A DNA stretch of 50,096 nucleotides from Actinomadura formosensis NBRC 14204 (GCF_001552155.1 NZ_BCQQ01000042.1:1-50096), one strand, 5' to 3'. Counted from the first letter of the stretch, positions 15,646 to 23,630 are shown. Made by a program: numbers and translations. Notes: generated from the letters alone by a model not told the origin.

Positions 15646-15984
15646 GTGCACGAATTGGCCGTAACGGAGAGCGTCATAGCCGCGATTTCTACGCAATTGC
15701 CCGATTCGCGGGTGGCGGTCGTCCACCTGGAAATAGGGAGACTTTCCGGAGTCATGCCGGACGCGGTGCGATTCTGCTTCGCACTCGCCGGGGAGGGGAC
15801 GTGCGTGGAGGGCGCCCGGCTCGACATCACCCAGCCCGAGGGGGTGGGCGACTGCGCGAACTGCGGGACCTCGTTCCCGGCGCGCGACCCGCTCGCCGTG
15901 TGCCCCTGCGGCAGCGCCGACGTGACGATCAGCGGCGGCGCCGACCTGATGATCAAGGCGGTGGAGGTCGCCGACGATGTGTGA
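15646..15984 (+). CDS. hypA: hydrogenase nickel metallochaperone HypA
   Basis: A 112-aa HypA, the nickel-binding partner of HypB. It starts GTG-encoded MHELAVTESV, with the N-terminal MHE nickel site, after a strong RBS (GGACGGAGG). The zinc domain has CANC followed 14 residues later by CPCGS; canonical HypA has CPxCGS, so the second pair is one residue shorter. Overlaps hypB by 8 nt. The longer upstream frame from 15583 is not used because HypA must start MHE. Confidence 0.95.
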   Translation: MHELAVTESVIAAISTQLPDSRVAVVHLEIGRLSGVMPDAVRFCFALAGEGTCVEGARLDITQPEGVGDCANCGTSFPARDPLAVCPCGSADVTISGGADLMIKAVEVADDV

Positions 15985-16738
15985 GACCTGCGGCTGCGAT
16001 GCCGGAACCGGTGCCGGGGGCACGGCGCGCCTGACGACGCTGCCGGCACCGGACCACGAGCACGGGCACGGGCACGGGCACGGGCATACCGTGACGCTGG
16101 ACCAGAAGGTCCTGGCCCACAACGACGATCTGGCCGGACGGAACCGGGCCTGGCTCGGCGAGCGCGGCATCGTCGCGCTCAACGTGATGAGCTCGCCGGG
16201 CTCGGGCAAGACGACGCTGCTGGAGCGGACGGCCGCCGACCTGAGCGCGGGCAGCCCGATCTCGGTGATCGAGGGCGATCAGGAGACGCTGCTGGACGCG
16301 CGGCGCCTCAGCGCCGCCGGGGCCCGGACCGTCCAGGTCAACACGGGCACCGGCTGCCATCTCGACGCGACGATGGTGGCGCGGGCGCTGGCCGCGCTGG
16401 AGCCGCCGGACGGCTCGACGGTGTTCGTCGAGAACGTCGGCAACCTCGTCTGCCCGGCGCTGTTCGACCTCGGCGAGCGGGCCCGGGTGGTGCTGATGTC
16501 GGTCACCGAGGGCGCCGACAAGCCGCTGAAGTACCCGCACATGTTCCGCGGCGCGGACGTCCTGCTGCTCAACAAGATCGACCTGCTGCCGCACGTCGAC
16601 TTCGACATGACCGCCTGCCGGGACGCGGCCCGCCGCCTGCGCCCCGGCCTGCGCGTCCTGCCGGTGTCGGCCACCCGCGGCGACGGCCTCGCCGCCTGGT
16701 ACGACTGGCTGGCGGAGACCCGGCGTGCCCCCACTTGA
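15977..16738 (+). CDS. hypB: nickel insertion GTPase HypB
   Basis: A 253-aa G3E-family GTPase that drives nickel delivery to the large subunit. It carries the N-terminal CETCGC nickel site, a short His-rich stretch (HEHGHGHGHGH, residues 27-37) for nickel storage, the P-loop SSPGSGKTTLL (residues 72-82), ENVGNLVCP and NKID. It completes hypABCDE; hypF, needed to make the cyanide precursor, is not in the window and must be elsewhere. Confidence 0.97.
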   Translation: MCETCGCDAGTGAGGTARLTTLPAPDHEHGHGHGHGHTVTLDQKVLAHNDDLAGRNRAWLGERGIVALNVMSSPGSGKTTLLERTAADLSAGSPISVIEGDQETLLDARRLSAAGARTVQVNTGTGCHLDATMVARALAALEPPDGSTVFVENVGNLVCPALFDLGERARVVLMSVTEGADKPLKYPHMFRGADVLLLNKIDLLPHVDFDMTACRDAARRLRPGLRVLPVSATRGDGLAAWYDWLAETRRAPT

Positions 16739-16783
16739 TCGGGGGTCGCGCGGGAGCCGGAGGATGCGCCCGCCGCGGCGGTC

Positions 16784-17257
16784 CTAGCGGATGGCCTCGA
16801 CGAACCGCGCCGCCTCGTCGCGCCGCATCCCCGTCTCCGCGCAGACCAGCGCGATGGCCGACTCGTGGTCACCGGAGTACTTGAAGGCCCGGACCCGGTC
16901 CGACAGCACCGCGTGCCCGCCGGGGGGCGGCGCGTGGACGCGGCCCTCCCGGAGCGCGTGGACATAGTCCTTGGCGGCCTGCAGCCCGAGCTCCGTCTCC
17001 ACGCGGACCATCTTGATCGCCGGTTTCACCTTGCCCTCAGCGATCATCGCGCGGGCGCGGGCCTGTACCTCCGGCGGCACCCGCCGGGCGAAGATCTCGC
17101 CCTTCATCCCGTCCACGTACTCCTTGGCCTCGGCGAGCCCCGCGCCCGTGACCTCCCGGACCAGCTTGATCGCCTGGATGTACCGCTGCTCGGCGACCAG
17201 CTCGGCCACACGGGCGTGCGCCTCGGGGAGCAGGTACTGGACGGACGAAGATTTCAC
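16784..17257 (-). CDS. protein with three ribosomal L7/L12 C-terminal-like repeats
   Basis: A 157-aa protein built of three copies of the L7/L12 C-terminal helix-turn-helix: IQAIKLVREVTGAGLAEAKE (residues about 28-47), KPAIKMVRVETELGLQAAKD and ESAIALVCAETGMRRDEAAR. A GTG start at 17257 follows AGGAG. In ribosomal L7/L12 this domain recruits GTPases. Free-standing versions are common in actinomycetes; their role is unknown. No sign of an L10-binding N-terminal domain, so it is not a ribosomal stalk protein. Confidence 0.8.
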   Translation of the reverse strand: MKSSSVQYLLPEAHARVAELVAEQRYIQAIKLVREVTGAGLAEAKEYVDGMKGEIFARRVPPEVQARARAMIAEGKVKPAIKMVRVETELGLQAAKDYVHALREGRVHAPPPGGHAVLSDRVRAFKYSGDHESAIALVCAETGMRRDEAARFVEAIR

Positions 17258-17325
17258 CGGGTCACTCCTCTGTCCGGGGGGATGGACGCAACGATTCTCG
17301 CCGACCCGCCACGGGGGCGCATCTC

Positions 17326-17898
17326 TCAGCGCAGGGGGCGGCGGCCGAGGAGGGCGACGAGCCGGTCACCGGGCGCGGCGTCCGGTGCCGGTTCCACGGG
17401 ATCGGCGAACAGCGGGCGGCGCGGCGGGCCGGGCATCACCAGCGGGCAGATCGCCAGCAGGTCGCTCGCCAGCAGCGGCGGGACGGGCCGCCCCTCCCCC
17501 GTGGCCTGCGAGATGTCCCAGCCGTGGACGGCGACCTCGATCGCGCCGGCCCCGAGCATCAGCTCACCCGGCAGCCGCCGGTCCCCGACCGTCACCGTCT
17601 TGAGAGCGGCGGACGCCCTCAGCAGGCGGACGGCCCGCACCCGCAGCGCCGACACGGGATCGTCCGGCGGCGGACCCGGTTGCGTCTCGACGCGTCCGGC
17701 GCGCAGGCCCTCGTGCAGCGCGGCCAGCGAGTCGCCGAGGTGCAGCAGGAGCATGGCGAGGTCCCATGACGCGCACGGCGTGCGGTGCGCGAGCGTGCGG
17801 GGCGTGACCGGCTGGACGGCCGTCAACGCGAAGCCGACCGCCCGGTCCAGCAGCCTGCCGCCGATCGCGGTCTGCGGCGCACGCGTCCGCTCGTCCAT
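17326..17898 (-). CDS. TIGR03086-family / maleylpyruvate-isomerase-like metal-binding protein
   Basis: A 190-aa DinB-like four-helix protein. Features are RTPCASWDLAMLLLHLGDSL near residue 45, where the His is the usual first metal ligand, and AIEVAVHGWDISQATG near residue 125, where HGWD supplies later ligands; this pair is typical of TIGR03086/MDMPI_N proteins, some mycothiol-dependent. The ATG at 17898 was preferred over 17943 because it has a GGGAGG site five bases upstream. The reaction is not predictable from sequence. Confidence 0.75.
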   Translation of the reverse strand: MDERTRAPQTAIGGRLLDRAVGFALTAVQPVTPRTLAHRTPCASWDLAMLLLHLGDSLAALHEGLRAGRVETQPGPPPDDPVSALRVRAVRLLRASAALKTVTVGDRRLPGELMLGAGAIEVAVHGWDISQATGEGRPVPPLLASDLLAICPLVMPGPPRRPLFADPVEPAPDAAPGDRLVALLGRRPLR

Positions 17899-18027
17899 TC
17901 GGCCTCCCGCCGGGTGATGGGCCTTCGATGTGCGGACCGCCATCGCACCGGAAAGTCATCGGGCGGGGCCGGGCCCTTCGCGGCCGGGCGCGGGCTCACC
18001 GCGTGGGTGGGCCGGGCCGCTGGGACC

Positions 18028-18474
18028 TCACTCCCGCGTCACGTCGGCATACGAGTCGAACCGGGCGCGGACGATCGTGCCGTGGAGGTCCCGGTGGATG
18101 CTGACATGGTCGGCGAGCATGCGGACCAGCATCAGGCCCCGGCCGCGGATCGAGCTGGGCGCGACGGACCTGCTTCCCAGCATGAGGTCGGAGATGCGTC
18201 CGCCGTCGCTGACCTCGATGACGAGGCTGCCGTTCTCACGCCAGTAGGACAGGAGCCCGGCCCCGCCGCCGTGCTCGATGGAGTTGGCGGTCAGCTCGCT
18301 GACGACGAGTTCGACGTCCTGGACGCGGTCCTCGCCCATCCCGGCCGCGGTGGCGTACTGGACGATCAGCGCCCTGGCCACCTTCAGCGTGCCGATGTCG
18401 AAGGGCAGCCGGCGCATCTCGATGAACGGCTCGCGGGCATGCTTGTCGTCGGCCCGCTCCCCGTTGCCGGCCAT
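18028..18474 (-). CDS. RsbW-like ATP-binding regulator
   Basis: A 148-aa GHKL ATPase: N box VVSELTANSIEHG, G1 box VIEVSDGGR and G2 box IRGRGLMLVRMLAD. It belongs to the anti-sigma-factor kinase class that binds or phosphorylates anti-anti-sigma factors. No sigma factor lies next to it, as is common for the many orphan copies in actinomycetes. ATG 18474 is preferred; a start at 18525 would add 17 residues. Confidence 0.85.
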   Translation of the reverse strand: MAGNGERADDKHAREPFIEMRRLPFDIGTLKVARALIVQYATAAGMGEDRVQDVELVVSELTANSIEHGGGAGLLSYWRENGSLVIEVSDGGRISDLMLGSRSVAPSSIRGRGLMLVRMLADHVSIHRDLHGTIVRARFDSYADVTRE

Positions 18475-18545
18475 TCCCCGTCCCTTCGGTCCCCAACGTG
18501 TCACCCGGGGGCTTTCCCTGGACACGGCGGATTAGACGATACGGG

Positions 18546-19241
18546 CTACGGATCGCGCGTGAACCCGAGCCTGTAGCCGACTCCGAGCACGGTCTCGATG
18601 ACGGCGTGCCCGGCCGGGCCGAGCTTTTGGCGCAGGTTCTTCACGTGCGAGTCGATCGTCCGCTCGTAGCCGGCGAACTCGTAGCCGCGGACTCGGTTGA
18701 CCAGCTCGTACCGGGAGTAGACGCGGCCGGGCACGGCGGCGAGCGTGGTGAGGATCCCCCACTCGGTCGGGGTGAGGTCGAGCGGCACGCCGTCCAGGAC
18801 GGCCTCGTGCCGCGTCTCGTCCACCCGCAGCCGCCCGCCGCCGTAGCGGGCGGCGCCCGCCGGGCGGTCCGCGCCGCCCTCCATCCGGTTCAGGACGGCC
18901 TGGACGCGCAGGACCACCTCGGTCGGGCTGAACGGCTTGGTCACGTAGTCGTCGGCGCCCGACTCCAGCCCGCGGATGCGGTCCTCGACCGCGCTGCGGG
19001 CGGTGAGCACCACCACCGGGATCCCGCCGTCGGCACGGGCGGCGCGCAGCACCTCCATGCCGTCGACGTCGGGCAGCCCGAGGTCGAGGACCACCAGCCG
19101 GACGGCGTGCTCGGAGATGAGCCGGATCGCCTCCGCCCCTGACCCGGTCGTGACCACGACGTGGCCCGCGCGTTCCAGATAGCGGCGGAGCAGATCACGG
19201 ATCTCCTTCTCGTCCTCGACGACCAGCACGCCTTCGGCCAT
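18546..19241 (-). CDS. OmpR-family response regulator
   Basis: A 231-aa two-component regulator. The receiver has the acid pocket VVEDEKE, phospho-acceptor LVVLDLGLPDVDG (about Asp51), VLTARS and YVTKPFS. The C-terminal winged helix has LTPTEWGILTTLAAVPGRVY, SRYELVNRVRGY, RTIDSHVKNLRQKL and VLGVGYRLGF. Its probable sensor kinase (20266-21627) is separated from it by the TauE-like gene, and all three run in the same direction. A DosR-box-like palindrome overlaps the end of the preceding gene. Confidence 0.95.
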   Translation of the reverse strand: MAEGVLVVEDEKEIRDLLRRYLERAGHVVVTTGSGAEAIRLISEHAVRLVVLDLGLPDVDGMEVLRAARADGGIPVVVLTARSAVEDRIRGLESGADDYVTKPFSPTEVVLRVQAVLNRMEGGADRPAGAARYGGGRLRVDETRHEAVLDGVPLDLTPTEWGILTTLAAVPGRVYSRYELVNRVRGYEFAGYERTIDSHVKNLRQKLGPAGHAVIETVLGVGYRLGFTRDP

Positions 19242-19250
19242 GCCCCATCC

Positions 19251-20180
19251 CTACGACCGCTGTTCGGCGCTTTCCAGGGGCGAACGTCCCGAGGCGTCTT
19301 GAGCGCGCTCCGCGGCCAGGGCCCGCGAGCGCACCCGGTACGCCAGGAGCGCCGCGCCCGCCAGCAGGAGCACGCCGAGGCCGGCCCAGCCGCCGGGCGT
19401 GCCGAACAGGGCGTGCCGGACTCCGGCCGGTGCCTGCGCGGTCAGCACGAACGCGGCCATGACCAGGACGAACCAGCCGAACGCGTCGCGGAGCCGCTGC
19501 GGGTCGATCCGTCCGGCGAGCCGGGAACCGGCGAACCCGCCCACCACCGCCACGGCGGTGACGGCCAGGGTGAGCGGCCAGTCCAGGGAGACGCTGTACA
19601 GGTAGCCCGCGAGGCCGGCGACCGACTTCATCGCGATGACCACCAGGGACGTGCCGACGGCGACGGGCATCGACAGGCCGCCGAGCAGCACCAGGGCCGG
19701 GACGACGAGGAACCCGCCGCCGGCGCCGACCAGCCCGGTCACCAGCCCGACCGTGACGCCCTCGGCGAGGATCCGCAGGATGGGACGCTCTCCCGACGTG
19801 TGGCCGGCGCCCTCGGCCGGGGCGGGCCGGCGGCGCAGCATCGCCAGCGCGGTCACCACCATCATCACGGCGAACGCGACCAGCAGGACCCCGCCGGGGA
19901 TGTAGGCGCCGAGCCGTCCGCCGAGGTAGGCGCCGACCATCCCGGCGGCGCCGAACAGCAGGGCGGTGCGCCAGCGGACCCGGCCGGCACGGGCGTGCGG
20001 CAGGACGCCGGCCAGCGCTGTCGCGGCCACCACGAACAGGGACATGGCGATGGCCTGCTTGGGCTCCACTCCCGCCAGGTAGACGAGCAGCGGGACGGTG
20101 AGGATCGAGCCTCCGCCGCCGAGCAGCCCCAGTGAGATCCCGACGGCCAGCGCGCCGGCCAGGGTGAGCGCGAGCGTCAT
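19251..20180 (-). CDS. TauE/SafE-family sulfite/anion exporter
   Basis: A 309-aa membrane protein with 7-9 hydrophobic spans and two related halves, each with a Gly-rich loop: GISLGLLGGGGSILTVPLLV (residues about 13-32) and GLVTGLVGAGGGFLVVPALV (about 148-167). This is the TauE/SafE pattern (sulfite, sulfoacetate or thiosulfate export). A GGGAG RBS precedes ATG 20180. A CsoR/CstR-like palindrome lies at its promoter, which fits sulfur-species export, but the substrate is inferred. Confidence 0.9.
   Translation of the reverse strand: MTLALTLAGALAVGISLGLLGGGGSILTVPLLVYLAGVEPKQAIAMSLFVVAATALAGVLPHARAGRVRWRTALLFGAAGMVGAYLGGRLGAYIPGGVLLVAFAVMMVVTALAMLRRRPAPAEGAGHTSGERPILRILAEGVTVGLVTGLVGAGGGFLVVPALVLLGGLSMPVAVGTSLVVIAMKSVAGLAGYLYSVSLDWPLTLAVTAVAVVGGFAGSRLAGRIDPQRLRDAFGWFVLVMAAFVLTAQAPAGVRHALFGTPGGWAGLGVLLLAGAALLAYRVRSRALAAERAQDASGRSPLESAEQRS
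19277..19290. promoter_or_regulatory. DosR-box-like palindrome inside TauE 3' end
   Basis: GGGGCGAACGTCCC lies 36-49 bp upstream of the response regulator start, within the last codons of the exporter gene. It fits the pattern shared by the boxes further right in the window and could let the regulator be transcribed on its own. Confidence 0.4.
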
Positions 20181-20204
20181 TCCTTCTCCCTCTTTATGCC
20201 TGAT

Positions 20205-20220
20205 ATACCCCATGGGGTAT
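20205..20220. promoter_or_regulatory. 16-bp palindrome at TauE promoter (CsoR/CstR-like operator)
   Basis: ATACCCCATGGGGTAT is a perfect 16-bp palindrome 25 bp upstream of the exporter start. The TACCCC-N2-GGGGTA core resembles operators of the CsoR/RcnR/CstR repressors; CstR responds to persulfides and controls sulfur oxidation and TauE genes in other bacteria. No CsoR-family gene lies in the window. Confidence 0.6.
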
Positions 20221-20260
20221 CTGCCCGTCACGGTACCGGCAGCGGAGGAGGTTTGACAAA

Positions 20261-20274
20261 TACCCCTAGGGGTA
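20261..20274. promoter_or_regulatory. second CsoR/CstR-like palindrome over kinase stop codon
   Basis: TACCCCTAGGGGTA, a perfect 14-bp palindrome with the same arms as the one at 20205-20220 and about 56 bp from it. The central TAG is the stop codon of the sensor kinase gene. Paired sites suggest cooperative binding or looping at the exporter promoter. Confidence 0.55.
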
Positions 20275-21627
20275 CATGGCGGCGCGCGGCAGGCGGACCG
20301 TGAAGACCGTGCCGCCGCCCTCTCCCGGCGCGACGGCCACCGTGCCGCCGTGCGCGCTGACCAGCTCACGGACGACGGCCAGGCCGATGCCCGAGCCGGC
20401 CACCCCGCGCCCGGACGTGCCGCGCCACAGCCGCTCGAAGACGTGCGAGCGCTCGGCGTCCGGAATCCCCGGCCCGGTGTCGGCCACCTCGATCACGGCG
20501 TCGGCGCCCTCGCCCCGGACGCGCACCGTCACCGTGTCGCCCGGACGGCAGTAGCGGACGGCGTTGGACAGCAGGTTGCCCAGCGCCTGGTGAATCCGGT
20601 CGGCGTCGGCGCGGATCACCACCCCGTCCGCCAGGTCGGCCCGGACGGTGATCCCGGCGGCGTCGAGCGGGGCGGCGTGCGCCGCGATCGCCTCGCGCGC
20701 CACGGCGCCGGCATCGACATCGGCCAGGTGCAGCGACAGGGCGGCCGACTCGGCCGCCGACAGCTCGGCGAGGTCACCGACGATCCGGCCGAGCCGGAGG
20801 GCCTGATCGTGCAGGGCGGCCAGGCGGGCGGGGTCCGGTTCGGCGAGCCCGTCCCGGAGTTCCTCAAGGCCCGCCTGGAGCCCCGTCAGCGGGGTGCGCA
20901 GCTCATGCGCGACGTCGGCGGCGAGCCGCCGGCGGCCGAGTTCGGCGCGGTTCAGCTCGTCGGCCATCCGGTCGAACGCGGTGGCCAGCTCGCCCAGCTC
21001 CCCGGGTCCGCTCACCCGGGCGCGCGCCGACCGGTCCCCCGCCGCCAGCGCCCGCGCGGCGGCGGCGAGGCGCACCAGCGGCCGGGTGATGCGGCGGGAC
21101 ACATACCAGCTCACCGCCGCCGCCACGGCCACCGCACCGGCGGCGGACGGCAGGATCCAGGACCAGGCGACGTTCCGCCCGGACGTGGCCGCCGGGGAGC
21201 CGAACGCCAGCCGCACCGCGCCGACCGCCGTCCCACCGGCCGTGACCGTCCTGGTCACCGTGCCCGCGGCTGCCACGGGACCATGACCGCCCGGACGCCC
21301 CGGGCCCGTGCCCGCGGGGGACGCGACGATCCGCCCCCGCGCGTCCAGGACGAACAGCCTCGCCCCCGCGGCCGTGGCGAGCACCCGCGCCTGCCGCAGG
21401 TCGGCGCCCGCCCAGCCGCCCGCCGCCGTGTAGGCGTCGCCCGCCTCGGCGGCGACCCGCGCGGCCGTCCGGTCACGCTCGGACTGGCGCGCCGCGACCA
21501 GGCCCCGGTCGGAGCCGATCAGCGCCGCCGCCGTCAGCACCGCGGTCGAGGCCAGCGCCACCAGCAGGAACGCGGCGAACAACTGCGGCCCCAACGCCGC
21601 CGCGCCGCTCTGTCTCCCGCGTGCCAT
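20266..21627 (-). CDS. sensor histidine kinase
   Basis: A 453-aa membrane kinase. One helix near residues 11-37 (LFAAFLLVALASTAVLTAAA), an extracytoplasmic domain of ~120 residues, a second helix (SWILPSAAGAVAVAAAVSWY), a HAMP linker, then HisKA with the phospho-acceptor DVAHELRTPLTGL and HATPase boxes LGNLLSNAVRY, VIEVADTGPGIPD and GSGIGLAVVRELV. It probably pairs with the OmpR-type regulator two genes downstream. ATG 21627 was chosen; an in-frame ATG at 21642 would add five residues. Confidence 0.92.
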   Translation of the reverse strand: MARGRQSGAAALGPQLFAAFLLVALASTAVLTAAALIGSDRGLVAARQSERDRTAARVAAEAGDAYTAAGGWAGADLRQARVLATAAGARLFVLDARGRIVASPAGTGPGRPGGHGPVAAAGTVTRTVTAGGTAVGAVRLAFGSPAATSGRNVAWSWILPSAAGAVAVAAAVSWYVSRRITRPLVRLAAAARALAAGDRSARARVSGPGELGELATAFDRMADELNRAELGRRRLAADVAHELRTPLTGLQAGLEELRDGLAEPDPARLAALHDQALRLGRIVGDLAELSAAESAALSLHLADVDAGAVAREAIAAHAAPLDAAGITVRADLADGVVIRADADRIHQALGNLLSNAVRYCRPGDTVTVRVRGEGADAVIEVADTGPGIPDAERSHVFERLWRGTSGRGVAGSGIGLAVVRELVSAHGGTVAVAPGEGGGTVFTVRLPRAAMYP

Positions 21628-21688
21628 ATGTCCTGGATACATCGCGGCGTCCCGCGCCGGACAGGGACCAACGGCCGGGTCTCCGGAT

Positions 21689-21709
21689 CTCCACACGGAC
21701 TCCACACGG
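21689..21709. promoter_or_regulatory. 11-bp direct repeats, likely OmpR-type operator
   Basis: CTCCACACGG occurs twice with an 11-bp period (21689 and 21700) between the divergent sensor kinase and the DUF2202 gene. Direct repeats one helical turn apart are the usual binding pattern of OmpR-family regulators, so the regulator at 18546-19241 is a candidate. Confidence 0.45.
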
Positions 21710-21787
21710 CCCACATCCCGCCTGCAGGGCGGCGCCGCACCGTGAGGGTGTCGGCGGAGGAGACGCGGAGAGACAAGGAGAACGATC

Positions 21788-22516
21788 ATGAAGCGCATCG
21801 GCAAGACGGCCATCGCCCTCACCGCGGGCGGCGCGCTGGCACTCGGCGGGATCGCCGTGGCCGCCCCCGTCCTGGCCGGCGCCGGACCCGCCGGACCCGG
21901 CGGACCCGGCCAGCGGCCGGCGGCGACCCAGACCGTCCAGCCCGGCGGCCCCGGGGCCGGACCGGGAGCCGGACACAGGATGGGGCCTGGGATGGGGCCT
22001 GGGATGGGGCCTGGGATGGGGCACGGCTTCGAGCACAAGCGGGGCGACGGCACCTGCCCGAACCTCACCGCTCCCAGCGGCACGCTGACCGCCGAGCAGA
22101 AGACCGCCCTGGCCAAGACCGCCGAGGAGGAGAAGCTCTCACACGACCTGTACACGGCCTTCGCGGCCCGCTATGACGCGCGCGTCTTCGACCGGATCGC
22201 CAAGGCCGAGACCAACCACCAGAACGCGGTCCGCACGCTGCTCGACCGGTACGGGGTGCCCGACCCCACGGCGGGCAAGGCCGCCGGACAGTTCGCCTCG
22301 GCGGACCTCAAGGCCGACTACGACCGGCTGCTCGCGCAGGGATCGGCGAGCGAGCAGGCCGCGCTCAAGGTCGGCGCGGACCTTGAGAAGGCCCAGATCA
22401 CCGAGCTGAAGAAGGCCGCCGACGAGGCCAAGGCGGCGGACGTCAAGCAGGTCTACGACCGGCTGGCCACCACGTCGCAGCGGCACCTGTCGGCCTTCCA
22501 GACGGGGGCGAACTGA
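21788..22516 (+). CDS. secreted DUF2202/ferritin-like protein with MGPG repeats
   Basis: A 242-aa exported protein. Residues 1-31 form a signal peptide (MKRIGKTAIALTAGGALALG, then AVAAPVLAGA). A Pro/Gly linker with MGPGMGPGMGPGMGHG (around residues 65-80) precedes a helical domain from residue ~100 that matches the DUF2202 ferritin-like pattern: EEEKLSHDLYTAFAARYD, RIAKAETNHQNAVRTLLDRY and YDRLATTSQRHLSAFQ, with Glu/His at the usual metal-ligand positions. Met/His-rich repeats suggest metal binding. An AAGGAG RBS precedes ATG 21788. It is transcribed divergently from the sensor kinase. Confidence 0.85.
   Translation: MKRIGKTAIALTAGGALALGGIAVAAPVLAGAGPAGPGGPGQRPAATQTVQPGGPGAGPGAGHRMGPGMGPGMGPGMGHGFEHKRGDGTCPNLTAPSGTLTAEQKTALAKTAEEEKLSHDLYTAFAARYDARVFDRIAKAETNHQNAVRTLLDRYGVPDPTAGKAAGQFASADLKADYDRLLAQGSASEQAALKVGADLEKAQITELKKAADEAKAADVKQVYDRLATTSQRHLSAFQTGAN
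21979..22020 (+). repeat. 12-bp in-frame tandem repeat (MGPG units)
   Basis: Three full copies of GATGGGGCCTGG at 21979, 21991 and 22003 followed by a partial copy. The copies are identical at DNA level, so recent slippage expansion is likely; copy number may vary between strains. Confidence 0.9.
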
Positions 22517-22528
22517 GCACCGTCCCTC

Positions 22529-22554
22529 GCCGCCCGGTCAGCGTGCCGGGCGGC
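22529..22554. terminator. GC-rich hairpin after DUF2202 gene
   Basis: A perfect 9-bp stem GCCGCCCGG/CCGGGCGGC with an 8-nt loop, 13 bp after the stop of the DUF2202 gene and between two convergent genes. There is no T-tract, as is common for actinomycete terminators. Confidence 0.55.
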
Positions 22555-22561
22555 GCGGCCC

Positions 22562-22599
22562 CGTTCCCCGCAGGTGTCAGCGTTCCCCGCGGGTGTCAG
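22562..22599. repeat. 19-bp tandem duplication between convergent genes
   Basis: CGTTCCCCGCAGGTGTCAG and CGTTCCCCGCGGGTGTCAG lie back to back, differing at one base. The second copy reaches the stop codon of the leftward USP gene. Confidence 0.85.
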
Positions 22600-23444
22600 C
22601 GGGGCGGGATGACGGCGATCGGGCAGCGCGCGTGGTGGATGACACCGTGGCTGACCGAGCCGAGCTGGGGCGCGTTCCAGTGCCGGTCGTGGGCGCCGAC
22701 CACGAGCAGGCGCGCGTTGCGCGACGCGTTGGACAGCGCGGTCACCGGGTGCTCCAGGACGACCTCGTCCACCACGTCCACCCGCGGGTACTTGGCGCGC
22801 AGCGGCTTGTACGCCTCGACGAGCCGGGTGCGCAGGTCCTGCTCGATCTGCTCGGCGTCGACGGCGTAACCGGCCTCGATGAGCGTCCCGACGGTCTGCC
22901 AGGCGTGCACGATCCGCAGCCGGGCGTCGCGCACCGCGGCGGCCTCGAAGGCGTAGTCCAGGACGGCTCCGGCATCGTGCAGAAGATCGATGCCCACCAC
23001 GATCTCGCCGCGGTCGGTGACGTCACCGCGCACGATCACGACGGGAATGGTGGAGCGCCCGGCCAGCCGCAGGCTCGTGGAACCCAGCAGCAGGCTGGCG
23101 AACCCGCCCCGCCCACGGCTGCCCAGCACCAGTTCGAAAGCCTTGTCGGACTGGTCCAGCAGTGCCTGCGCGGTCTCATCGGCGACGAGGGTGGTCGTCG
23201 TCTCCAGGTTGGGCCACCGCTCCTTGACGCGCTCGCGGGCGGCGGTCAGCATCAGGCGGCCGGCGCGGGTCATCCGCTCGGCGGTCTCGGCCGGCAGGAA
23301 CAGCGGCGCCTTGTAGGGCCAGCTCTCCACCGCGTGGACGATGTGCAGGGGGCGTTCGCGCAGGGCGGCTTCGGCGGCCGCCCACTCCAGGGCACGGTCC
23401 GACTCATTGGAGCCGTCGGTGCCGACGACGATCGGTTCGGACAT
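22596..23444 (-). CDS. universal stress protein, tandem USP domains
   Basis: A 282-aa protein of two USP domains. Domain 1 starts PIVVGTDGSNESDRALEWAA and has the ATP-loop GSRGRGGFASLLLGSTS; domain 2 starts EIVVGIDLLHDAGAV and has GAHDRHWNAPQLGSVS, a less canonical loop. It has an AAGGAG RBS before ATG 23444. Tandem USPs of this size are prominent members of the mycobacterial DosR (dormancy) regulon, and a DosR-like box lies 64-78 bp upstream. Role: ATP-linked stress or hypoxia adaptation. Confidence 0.95.
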   Translation of the reverse strand: MSEPIVVGTDGSNESDRALEWAAAEAALRERPLHIVHAVESWPYKAPLFLPAETAERMTRAGRLMLTAARERVKERWPNLETTTTLVADETAQALLDQSDKAFELVLGSRGRGGFASLLLGSTSLRLAGRSTIPVVIVRGDVTDRGEIVVGIDLLHDAGAVLDYAFEAAAVRDARLRIVHAWQTVGTLIEAGYAVDAEQIEQDLRTRLVEAYKPLRAKYPRVDVVDEVVLEHPVTALSNASRNARLLVVGAHDRHWNAPQLGSVSHGVIHHARCPIAVIPPR

Positions 23445-23507
23445 CGCGTTCTCCTTATGACGGGCGGGTCCCCTATCCACGCTCTTTTCCAGGTCCGCGC
23501 CGGCCTA

Positions 23508-23522
23508 GGGGCGAAGGTCCCC
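23508..23522. promoter_or_regulatory. DosR-box-like palindrome between USP and P1B ATPase
   Basis: GGGGCGAAGGTCCCC, in a divergent promoter region: 64 bp upstream of the USP start and about 110 bp upstream of the ATPase start. One of the conserved boxes of this window. Confidence 0.6.
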
Positions 23523-23630
23523 ATCCGGGCGGCCCTTATGCCCGGCCGAGATGAGCCCGTCGGCCCTGGAATCCGGAGGCCACTACCGCAAACGTGGAAA
23601 ATCCGGATTCCTGTGCGTGACGAGGTGGGG

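Noticed and set aside
21662..21675. GGGACCAACGGCCG near the DUF2202 promoter as a further DosR-like box
   Set aside because: Only the left half matches; the right half departs from GTCCC at two positions.
21979..22020. Short tandem array considered as CRISPR
   Set aside because: 12-bp units without spacers, inside a coding region; simple slippage repeat.
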